Positions 25,910-32,451 of a stretch of 64,000 bases of DNA are shown here, piece after piece. This DNA is from Tolumonas sp008015085 (GTDB lineage Bacteria; Pseudomonadota; Gammaproteobacteria; Enterobacterales; Aeromonadaceae), in NCBI GenBank assembly GCA_029265125.1, contig JAJUJX010000011.1, positions 21,196 to 85,195 on the forward strand, given 5' to 3'. The position numbers and the translations under genes are program-made. The notes under the pieces are model-generated. The model saw nothing but the letters and a program-made list of their open reading frames with translations. It was not told the origin of the DNA and searched no databases. How positions within the stretch are numbered: the first letter of the stretch is position 1; every line of letters starts with the position of its first letter.

Positions 25910-25970
25910 GCCACTGCAATTAAACATTGAGTCTTAGCCCAGTCAGCGTCAAAGTTGACTGGGTTTTTTT
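25910..25970 (+). ncRNA. rybB: RybB-like sigma-E-dependent small RNA
   Basis: A 61-nt transcript is predicted between a sigma-E promoter and an intrinsic terminator, with no plausible ORF. Its 5' end, GCCACTGC, is the same as the target-recognition seed of enterobacterial RybB as I remember it. The terminator stem (CCCAGTCA at 25938-25945, TGACTGGG at 25956-25963, then seven Ts) resembles the RybB terminator in position and partly in sequence (AGCCCA, GTTGA-TGGG). RybB silences outer-membrane protein mRNAs during envelope stress, using Hfq. ompA in this window has GCAGTGG at codons 4-6, complementary to bases 2-8. The middle of the RNA is unlike RybB and it is shorter (61 against about 79 nt). 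The gene symbol is provisional. Confidence 0.72.
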
Positions 25971-26029
25971 ATTCTTCGATTTCATCCAGAATAGACAGCA
26001 GACGCTTTTCAGCCATCAGTGGTGCTATT

Positions 26030-27448
26030 TTGACAGCTAAAACAGAAAACACTTTCCTGTTCCACGATTATGAAACTTTTGGTATCAGCCCTGCCCGTGA
26101 CCGCCCTGCTCAGTTTGCCGGTATACGCACAGATGCTGATTTTAATATATGTGGTGAACCGACCGTTATTTATTGCCAGGTATCACCTGATTACCTCCCT
26201 GCACCAGATGCCTGCCTGATCACTGGGATCACGCCACAAATCGCGAATCAGAACGGGATCTGTGAAGCTGATTTCTTCCGAACCATTCATCAGCAATTTG
26301 CACAGCCAGCAACCTGCATCATCGGTTACAACAATATCCGTTTTGATGATGAGTTCACCCGCTATGGGTTTTACCGTAATTTTCTCGATCCCTATGCTTA
26401 TAGCTGGCAACAAGGAAATTCACGTTGGGATCTGCTGGATGTTGTTCGGGCTTTTTATGCGCTTCGTCCGGAAGGTATGAACTGGGTCTATGATGATGAA
26501 GGTAAACCCTCCTTTCGCCTGGAAAAGCTATCCATCGCCAATGGTATCACCCATGAAAATGCTCATGATGCGATGTCTGATGTATACGCGACTATTGGGC
26601 TGGCAAAATGTCTGAAACGAGCTCAGCCACGATTATTTGACTATCTTTCTGCACACCGGGGAAAGAACAAACTCAAGCACTTGATCGACATGATCAATAT
26701 CAAGCCATTGGTTCATGTCTCCGGCATGTTTTCCGCCATGCAAGGATGTGTTACCTGGATTGCACCGATGGCATGGCATCCCACCAATAATAATGCTGTG
26801 ATTGTGATCGATTTACATAAAGATCTATCACCACTGCTGGAGCTGGATGCGATTACTTTGCGTGAACGCTTATACACGAAGTCCAGCGAATTGTCGGATG
26901 AGGACTCTCCAGTACCGGTAAAATTAGTGCATATCAACAAATGTCCAGTGTTAGCGCCTGCAGCCAGCCTCAGTGAAGAACGGGCTCAGGAGCTGGGTAT
27001 TAACCGGGATCTGTGCATGCAAAATCTTGCGGTACTCCGGCAAAACCCGCAAATTCGCGAAAAATTGGTAGAGCTGTTCAATGATGAATACATTCCACCG
27101 ATTGATCAGGATCCAGAGCACATGCTGTATCAGGGCTTTTTCTCCGAAGCTGATCGCGCAGCTATTGAATTGATCCAACAGGCACCAGCAGAGCAGCTGG
27201 CAATTGCTCAGTATCAGTTTAATGATCCCCGTCTGCATACCTTACTGTTCCGCTATCGTGCACGGAACTATCCGCATACATTGTCACCACGTGAGCAACA
27301 ACAATGGCAACAATTCTGTGTTGATTCGCTTAATCGTCAGGCTGAACCCTATCTGTTACGGCTTGAAGCGTTACTAGAGCGTAAACCGCAGGGTTCCAGA
27401 GACTGGAACATCATCAAAGCACTGGCTTTGTATCTGCAGGGCAAATGA
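26030..27448 (+). CDS. sbcB: Exodeoxyribonuclease I
   Basis: A 3'-5' single-strand DNA exonuclease used in mismatch repair and recombination. It matches E. coli ExoI throughout: TFLFHDYETFG (DEDD Asp and Glu), GYNNIRFDDEFTRYGFYRNF, SRWDLLDVVRAFYALRPEGMNW, ENAHDAMSDVYATI (last DEDD residues), PLVHVSGMF and VPVKLVHINKCPVLAP. No ATG precedes the conserved region. The likely start is TTG at 26030, four codons before the conserved block (TENTFLFHDYETFG). The longer TTG at 25955 lies inside the small RNA terminator and is rejected. No good Shine-Dalgarno sequence is visible, so expression may be low or start at ATT just before. Confidence 0.92.
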   Translation: MTAKTENTFLFHDYETFGISPARDRPAQFAGIRTDADFNICGEPTVIYCQVSPDYLPAPDACLITGITPQIANQNGICEADFFRTIHQQFAQPATCIIGYNNIRFDDEFTRYGFYRNFLDPYAYSWQQGNSRWDLLDVVRAFYALRPEGMNWVYDDEGKPSFRLEKLSIANGITHENAHDAMSDVYATIGLAKCLKRAQPRLFDYLSAHRGKNKLKHLIDMINIKPLVHVSGMFSAMQGCVTWIAPMAWHPTNNNAVIVIDLHKDLSPLLELDAITLRERLYTKSSELSDEDSPVPVKLVHINKCPVLAPAASLSEERAQELGINRDLCMQNLAVLRQNPQIREKLVELFNDEYIPPIDQDPEHMLYQGFFSEADRAAIELIQQAPAEQLAIAQYQFNDPRLHTLLFRYRARNYPHTLSPREQQQWQQFCVDSLNRQAEPYLLRLEALLERKPQGSRDWNIIKALALYLQGK

Positions 27449-27453
27449 CAGGC

Positions 27454-27526
27454 AAAAAAAAGGTCAACTACAATGTAGTTGACCGAACTTCAGCTTTTGC
27501 TGAAGAGAGCACGGGATAAAACTGGT
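27454..27526 (-). ncRNA. Candidate minus-strand small RNA ending in a strong terminator
   Basis: A 9-bp hairpin (27462-27484) is followed on the minus strand by eight Ts (27461-27454), while on the plus strand no T tract follows. It therefore terminates leftward transcription, yet no leftward gene exists between here and folE. Upstream on the minus strand are a second hairpin (CTTCAGC-loop-GCTGAAG, 27488-27505) and a possible promoter, TTGGCA (27553-27558) and TATAAG (27532-27537), 15 bases apart. The predicted RNA is about 73 nt. I do not recognise its family. Confidence 0.5.
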
Positions 27527-27689
27527 TTACGCTTATATATATGGAAAAGCCGTGCCAACTTTTCTAGTTAAGCTAAAAAAGATCAAAAAAAGCTGTATTT
27601 AAGACTTAAATTGCAGAATCTGGTTGCGTGAGGATTCTTTGGAGTCTTAACAACATGGGATTAGTATATCACAATAAAATAAAAACACG

Positions 27690-27749
27690 TTGCAAATTGC
27701 GTATTTTTGCAAATTGCAAATGAATCCATCCTCGAATTGCATTTTTGCA
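27690..27749. repeat. Cluster of TTGCA repeats upstream of folE
   Basis: Five TTGCA words (27690, 27707, 27714, 27737, 27745) plus one TTGCG lie in 60 bp, two of them within the repeated word TTGCAAATTGC. This is the most patterned part of the 529-bp gap 27449-27977. The rest of the gap, apart from the candidate small RNA, is AT-rich without a clear feature. Confidence 0.5.
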
Positions 27750-27977
27750 ACTTCCCGGTAATCAATTTTTCAAAATATCGCCACCTGACTCTCTATCTGT
27801 TTTCCCAGTTATTTTTTATCTTCCGCAATCTCTTTAACCTTAACGTCCGTATATAACACGGCATTTTCTTCGTCCTTCAAGCCAATACCTGTGGGATGTG
27901 TATAATAAGCTCAATAGTCACAACTATGCGTCGGAACGGATAGCTCGTTGTTACCCGATGCTGGAGATAAAGAAACC

Positions 27978-28628
27978 ATGACTCAACTAAGCAAAGAAGC
28001 CATCATCGTTCGATCTGCATTGGAGGCCAAAGGACTGGAAACGCCAATGCAAAATACAGTTCTTTCTTCGCACGAAAAAAAGCAGCAGATCGAGCAACAC
28101 ATGACTTCGATTATGAACCTGCTTGGTCTTGATCTGGCTGATGATAGTCTTGCTGAAACACCACATCGTATCGCTAAAATGTATGTGGACGAGCTTTTCT
28201 CCGGGCTTGATTATGCGTCCTTTCCGAAAATCACGCTGATTGACAATAAGATGGGCACTGATGAGATGATCAAAGTTCAGGATATTGGCGTCACCAGCAC
28301 TTGTGAACATCATTTCGTGACCATTGATGGTAAAGCTACTGTCGCTTATATACCAAAAGACAAAATCATTGGTTTGTCAAAAATAAACCGGATTGTGAAC
28401 TTTTTTGCCAAACGTCCACAGGTTCAGGAACGGCTGACCCAACAAATCCTGGTTGCTTTACAGGTTCTGCTGGGAACTGACAATGTGGCAATCACCATGA
28501 CAGCCGTTCATTACTGCGTGAAATCACGCGGTGTGATGGATGCTTCCAGTCAAACGACAACCACAGCGCTAGGCGGTATCTTCAAAAGTAACGCAGCCAC
28601 CCGCCACGAATTCCTCAGCCGCGCTTAA
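27978..28628 (+). CDS. folE: GTP cyclohydrolase I
   Basis: Enzyme of about 216 residues that converts GTP to dihydroneopterin triphosphate, the first step to folate. Zinc ligands are visible in TSTCEHHF (Cys and His) and HYCVKSRGV (Cys). LAETPHRIAKMYVDELFSGL and KIIGLSKINRIVNFFAKRPQVQERLTQQI are family blocks. The frame begins ten codons earlier, but the ATG at 27978 follows GGAG at acceptable spacing and matches the E. coli N-terminus. The gene is isolated: a long AT-rich gap lies upstream and uvrB is convergent downstream. Confidence 0.95.
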   Translation: MTQLSKEAIIVRSALEAKGLETPMQNTVLSSHEKKQQIEQHMTSIMNLLGLDLADDSLAETPHRIAKMYVDELFSGLDYASFPKITLIDNKMGTDEMIKVQDIGVTSTCEHHFVTIDGKATVAYIPKDKIIGLSKINRIVNFFAKRPQVQERLTQQILVALQVLLGTDNVAITMTAVHYCVKSRGVMDASSQTTTTALGGIFKSNAATRHEFLSRA

Positions 28629-28643
28629 AATGCACATCTAAAT

Positions 28644-28676
28644 AAAAAGGCCACCGCTACTGTGATGGCCTTTTTA
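28644..28676. terminator. Bidirectional terminator between folE and uvrB
   Basis: AAAAAGGCCA (28644-28653) pairs with TGGCCTTTTT (28666-28675), giving A and T tracts usable in both directions. Confidence 0.88.
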
Positions 28677-28689
28677 TTCATTCACTTTA

Positions 28690-30696
28690 TTAACCCATCG
28701 TCAGTTGCTGCTGTAATTCGTGGATTTGATCTCGCAACTTAGCCGCCTGTTCGAACTCCAGATTACGGGCATGGTCAAACATCTGGTTTTCAAGACGTTT
28801 GATTTCTTTCGCCAGTTCATTTGGTGACAACCGGTGATACGATGCCGCAGGTTCTGCTACTTTGCGCGCGGCTTTGTTCTGAACCTTGCTTACACCGCCA
28901 AGCTGCATTACATCAACAACCTTCTTATTCAGGCCCTTCGGTGTGATGCCATGTTCGCGGTTAAATGCTTCCTGCACCGCACGACGGCGGTTGGTTTCAT
29001 CGATCGCTGTCCTCATAGAGTCGGTAATACGATCCCCATACAGAATAGCCTTACCATTCAAGTTGCGGGCGGCACGACCTATAGTCTGGATCAATGAGCG
29101 CGTAGATCGCAGGAAGCCTTCTTTATCAGCATCCAATATCGCAACCAGCGAGACTTCAGGCATATCCAGCCCTTCACGTAACAAGTTAATGCCGACCAGC
29201 ACATCAAATTCGCCGAGCCGGAGATCACGGATGATCTCCATACGCTCAACCGTATCAATATCCGAATGCAGATAACGTACTTTGACATCATGTTCATGCA
29301 GATATTCGGTCAAATCTTCTGCCATGCGTTTAGTCAGTGTAGTCACCAGTACACGCTCATTCAGTTTGGTACGCAGACGAATTTCAGATAATAAATCATC
29401 GACCTGGGTAGTAACCGGACGAACCTCGACCTCGGGATCAAGCAGACCGGTCGGTCGTACCACCTGCTCTACTACATCACCACCCGATTGCTTAAGTTCA
29501 TAGGCAGCTGGCGTTGCCGATACAAACACGGTCTGCGGCATCAGTGCCTCAAACTCATCGAATTTCAGCGGACGGTTATCCAGCGCTGATGGCAAACGAA
29601 AACCATATTCCACCAAGGTTTCTTTACGGGAACGGTCGCCTTTATACATTGCGCCGATTTGCGGCACAGTCACATGCGATTCATCAATAATCAGCAACCC
29701 ATCAGCAGGCAGGTAGTCAAATAAGGTTGGCGGTGGTTCACCGGCTGCCCGGCCTGAAAGGTAACGGGAGTAATTTTCGATACCGGAGCAATAACCCAGC
29801 TCCTGCATCATTTCGATATCAAACAGCGTGCGTTGTGTCAGACGCTGCTCTTCCAGCAGCTTATTAGCCGATAACAGTTGTTCACGTCGCTCGGCTAGCT
29901 CCACCTTAATATTGTCAATCGCCTGCAGTATGGTGTCTCTCGGTGTCACATAGTGACTTTTCGGGAAGACGGTAAACCGTGGGATCACTTTTTCTACTGC
30001 ACCCGTTAACGGATCAAACAGGCTCAGCCGTTCAACTTCTTCATCAAATAACTCGACCCGGACCGCCATTTTGTCTGATTCTGCCGGGAAGATATCAATG
30101 ACATCGCCTTTTACCCGGAAGGTGGCTCGCTGAAATACCGCGTCATTACGGGTGTATTGCAGCTCGGCAAGACGGCGAAGGATGTCACGCTGATTGATAA
30201 TGTCACCCTGCCGCAGATGCAGCATCATACTGAGGTATGACTGGGGATCACCCAAGCCATAGATTGCTGACACTGATGCAACAATCACCACATCACGACG
30301 CTCCAGCAATGCCTTCGTCGCCGACAGCCGCATCTGCTCAATGTGATCATTGATGGAGGCATCTTTTTCAATGAAGGTATCAGTCGTCGGTACATAGGCT
30401 TCCGGCTGATAGTAGTCATAGTATGAAACGAAATACTCAACCGCATTTTCAGGGAAAAACTCACGCATTTCACCATAGAGCTGAGCAGCCAGTGTCTTGT
30501 TCGGCGCCAGGATCATGGTTGGCCGGTTAAGTTTGGCTATCACATTCGCCATAGTGAAAGTTTTGCCCGAACCCGTCACCCCTAATAATGTTTGGTGGGC
30601 AAGACCGGCATCGATACCATTCAGCAGTTGCTCTATCGCTTTGGGCTGATCGCCCCCTGGCTGAAATTGACTGGCTAACTTAAAGCTTTTGCTCAT
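28690..30696 (-). CDS. uvrB: Excinuclease ABC subunit B
   Basis: Damage-verification helicase of nucleotide excision repair, 668 residues. Visible are GVTGSGKTFTMANVI (Walker A), FVSYYDYYQPEAYVP (the beta-hairpin that probes the DNA strand), LLIIDESHVTVPQ (DEAD-type box), TNRRRAVQEAFNREHGITPKGL, and the C-terminal UVR motif LENQMFDHARNLEFEQAAKLRDQI that binds UvrC. The start MSKSFKLASQFQPGGDQP is standard. I looked for a LexA box in the 198 bp up to the tRNA gene and did not find a convincing one. Confidence 0.97.
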   Translation of the reverse strand: MSKSFKLASQFQPGGDQPKAIEQLLNGIDAGLAHQTLLGVTGSGKTFTMANVIAKLNRPTMILAPNKTLAAQLYGEMREFFPENAVEYFVSYYDYYQPEAYVPTTDTFIEKDASINDHIEQMRLSATKALLERRDVVIVASVSAIYGLGDPQSYLSMMLHLRQGDIINQRDILRRLAELQYTRNDAVFQRATFRVKGDVIDIFPAESDKMAVRVELFDEEVERLSLFDPLTGAVEKVIPRFTVFPKSHYVTPRDTILQAIDNIKVELAERREQLLSANKLLEEQRLTQRTLFDIEMMQELGYCSGIENYSRYLSGRAAGEPPPTLFDYLPADGLLIIDESHVTVPQIGAMYKGDRSRKETLVEYGFRLPSALDNRPLKFDEFEALMPQTVFVSATPAAYELKQSGGDVVEQVVRPTGLLDPEVEVRPVTTQVDDLLSEIRLRTKLNERVLVTTLTKRMAEDLTEYLHEHDVKVRYLHSDIDTVERMEIIRDLRLGEFDVLVGINLLREGLDMPEVSLVAILDADKEGFLRSTRSLIQTIGRAARNLNGKAILYGDRITDSMRTAIDETNRRRAVQEAFNREHGITPKGLNKKVVDVMQLGGVSKVQNKAARKVAEPAASYHRLSPNELAKEIKRLENQMFDHARNLEFEQAAKLRDQIHELQQQLTMG

Positions 30697-30854
30697 ACGA
30701 CTGTCACAGAAGAAATCATGGAGATATAGTATATGTTAGCTACCAGTTTGGTACTATTCCGCATTCTGCTCTGTCATAGCATTTGTTATTTCAGCCAAGG
30801 CACTGCAATTAGATTATTTTTCAGCCAAACAGTGATCTATGATCTATTTACGGC

Positions 30855-30883
30855 TTGACCCACCTGCCACCCATGCGTAGTAT
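30855..30883 (+). promoter_or_regulatory. Promoter of the first tRNA-Asn gene
   Basis: TTGACC (30855-30860) and TAGTAT (30878-30883) are 17 bases apart, with a GC-rich discriminator (GTCCGCCC) before the tRNA at 30895, a stringent-type stable RNA promoter. Confidence 0.75.
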
Positions 30884-30894
30884 TGTCCGCCCAT

Positions 30895-30970
30895 TCCCTC
30901 GTAGTTCAGTCGGTAGAACGGCGGACTGTTAATCCGTATGTCACTGGTTCGAGTCCAGTCGAGGGAGCCA
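30895..30970 (+). tRNA. tRNA-Asn (anticodon GTT), copy 1
   Basis: A 76-nt cloverleaf with encoded CCA. The acceptor stem TCCCTCG pairs with CGAGGGA; the anticodon loop CTGTTAA gives GTT. It is identical to copies 2 and 4 and stands 448 bp away from them with its own promoter. Confidence 0.96.
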
Positions 30971-31004
30971 TCTTCCAGTAGCAGTTCTTGCTGCGACATC
31001 AGAC

Positions 31005-31293
31005 TTATCCACGGTTATTTGCTGTAACACACCAAAATAATGCACATTTGGTTTTGCTTCATTTTTGAACATTTTCGTTTTACCTTCCGATTTACTCCCA
31101 AACACCACTTTTAAACAACCAATTGATTTTATTGTGTTTTAATTTTGCAATATTTTTGCACCGGAATTTTGTAAGCCTAGAGCCACGCGGGTTAGCACAG
31201 GATATGACAAAACAACACACAGGGTTATCCACAGATTCTGTGGGTAAACGACGCTAGCCCTTGTCATTACTGGGATTGCTCTGCTGTTGATAA
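31005..31293. promoter_or_regulatory. Cluster of DnaA-box-like sites with an IHF-type site
   Basis: The 448-bp gene-free spacer between tRNA-Asn copies 1 and 2 holds five DnaA-box-like 9-mers. They are TTATCCACG (31005), TAATGCACA (31038), a perfect TTATCCACA (31225), and on the minus strand TTACCCACA (31239-31247) and TTATCAACA (31285-31293). A site matching the IHF consensus (AATCAATTGGTTG on the minus strand) lies at 31116-31128. Four of the five boxes have one mismatch, so chance matches are possible. Confidence 0.45.
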
Positions 31294-31366
31294 CCATGCG
31301 CCTGTTTGAAACTGTTCACCATTTCGGCAAACGAATCAGAAGCATCACTTTTTGCTGTTTCCTTGG

Positions 31367-31395
31367 TTGACAGTCACCATACCAATCAGTAACAT
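31367..31395 (+). promoter_or_regulatory. Promoter of tRNA-Asn copies 2-4
   Basis: Perfect -35 TTGACA (31367-31372), 17 bases, then TAACAT (31390-31395) and a GC-rich discriminator (GCGCCCCG) before the tRNA at 31419. Confidence 0.82.
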
Positions 31396-31418
31396 GCGCC
31401 CCGTCCTGATGCGACGAT

Positions 31419-31494
31419 TCCCTCGTAGTTCAGTCGGTAGAACGGCGGACTGTTAATCCGTATGTCACTGGTTCGAGTCCAGTCGAGGGAGCCA
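31419..31494 (+). tRNA. tRNA-Asn (anticodon GTT), copy 2
   Basis: Identical in sequence to copy 1, with CCA encoded. First of three closely spaced copies behind one strong promoter. Confidence 0.96.
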
Positions 31495-31510
31495 CATCAA
31501 GACAAGCGAT

Positions 31511-31586
31511 TCCTCCTTAGTTCAGTCGGTAGAACGGCGGACTGTTAATCCGTATGTCGCTGGTTCAAGTCCAGCAGGAGGAGCCA
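31511..31586 (+). tRNA. tRNA-Asn (anticodon GTT), copy 3, variant stems
   Basis: Same anticodon loop as the other copies, but the acceptor stem is TCCTCCT/AGGAGGA and the outer T-stem pair is G-C instead of A-T. Changes occur on both sides of each stem, so pairing is kept. Confidence 0.95.
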
Positions 31587-31590
31587 CTTT

Positions 31591-31666
31591 TCCCTCGTAG
31601 TTCAGTCGGTAGAACGGCGGACTGTTAATCCGTATGTCACTGGTTCGAGTCCAGTCGAGGGAGCCA
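31591..31666 (+). tRNA. tRNA-Asn (anticodon GTT), copy 4
   Basis: Identical to copies 1 and 2. It starts 4 bp after copy 3, so the two must be cut from one precursor. Confidence 0.96.
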
Positions 31667-31780
31667 TCTTCTTTAGCTTTTAGCTATTTTCCTTCCATTG
31701 ATTTAATTCCCAATTTATTTTCTTTATACCTTATTTTCTGTTTGGTCTGGTATATCACTGCATTCCGGGAGTATCAGTTC

Positions 31781-32398
31781 ATGTTACTAAGCTTATTTGT
31801 GATCCATTTATGTGCGCTGGCAGCACCGGGGCCGGATTTTTTCTTCGTTTCCAGAACCGCTTTATCTGGTCGTCTTCGTCATTTAATTGAATCTGCCAGC
31901 GGCGTTGCTATCGGTATTCTGATCTGGGCGACCCTGACACTATTAGGGCTTAATCTGCTGTTTGAACAATTCCCATACGCCAAGCTGGGGATCATGACAG
32001 CAGGTGCCATGTATCTGCTAAAGCTGGCCATGGATATTTATCGTTCCGCGAAGCAACCTCTGGATGACCTGTCTGCCTCTGGGGAACAATTGCAACATGT
32101 CTTGATGAAAGGTGTGCTGACTAATTTAGCTAACCCGAAAGCCGTGATTTACTTCACCAGTATTTTTTCTTCAATTCCGGGGATTGGAAACAGCTCAGCA
32201 CTGATTTCACAGATTTTGATACTGATCTTCGTTGAATCGCTGGTTTGGTTTTTTCTGGTCGGAAAGATGTTTACGCTGGCGCGTATCCGGCAGTATTACA
32301 GCGAACACAAATGTTGGGTTGATTATTTTTCTGCGGCTGTTTTTGCAGTGTTTGGCGGTTTTATTCTGTTCGATGTTGTGTATTTACTGAAAGGCTAA
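31781..32398 (+). CDS. rhtC: RhtC-like amino acid exporter (LysE/RhtB family)
   Basis: Inner-membrane exporter of 205 residues with about six helices. The start LLSLFVIHLCALAAPGPDFFFVSRTALSGR and the middle MKGVLTNLANPKAVIYFTSIFS are very close to E. coli RhtC, which exports threonine and homoserine. The substrate here is inferred from that resemblance. The frame is open back into tRNA-Asn copy 4, but the ATG at 31781 follows GGGAG and begins the family N-terminus. A stem-loop follows the gene. Confidence 0.85.
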   Translation: MLLSLFVIHLCALAAPGPDFFFVSRTALSGRLRHLIESASGVAIGILIWATLTLLGLNLLFEQFPYAKLGIMTAGAMYLLKLAMDIYRSAKQPLDDLSASGEQLQHVLMKGVLTNLANPKAVIYFTSIFSSIPGIGNSSALISQILILIFVESLVWFFLVGKMFTLARIRQYYSEHKCWVDYFSAAVFAVFGGFILFDVVYLLKG

Positions 32399-32414
32399 CA
32401 GGTATGCGTCCCAT

Positions 32415-32449
32415 AGGGGAAAGCTGACGCGCCTTCCCCTTATCCTTTT
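32415..32449. terminator. Hairpin between rhtC and phrB
   Basis: AGGGGAA (32415-32421) pairs with TTCCCCT (32434-32440), followed by a moderately T-rich tail on the plus strand. Confidence 0.55.
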
Positions 32450-32451
32450 AT

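Noticed and set aside
25975..26060. Short minus-strand frame reading MAEKRLLSILDEIEE that ends at the small RNA terminator
   Set aside because: It is antisense to the sbcB start, only 15-27 codons long, and has no continuation upstream that resembles a gene; coincidence is more likely.
27532..27558. TTGGCACG on the minus strand as a sigma-54 promoter
   Set aside because: The -12 element reads TTCC where TTGC is needed, so the GG/GC pair is incomplete; a weak sigma-70 promoter fits better.
30697..30894. LexA box upstream of uvrB
   Set aside because: No CTGT-N8-ACAG element with acceptable match was found between uvrB and the tRNA gene.
31005..31293. A chromosomal replication origin at the DnaA-box cluster
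   Set aside because: There is no dnaA, dnaN, gyrB, rpmH or mnmG nearby and no AT-rich 13-mer array; a titration site fits better.
31634..31780. Extended N-terminus of the RhtC-like protein reading from inside tRNA-Asn copy 4
   Set aside because: It overlaps a mature tRNA and lacks family similarity; the ATG at 31781 has a proper ribosome site.
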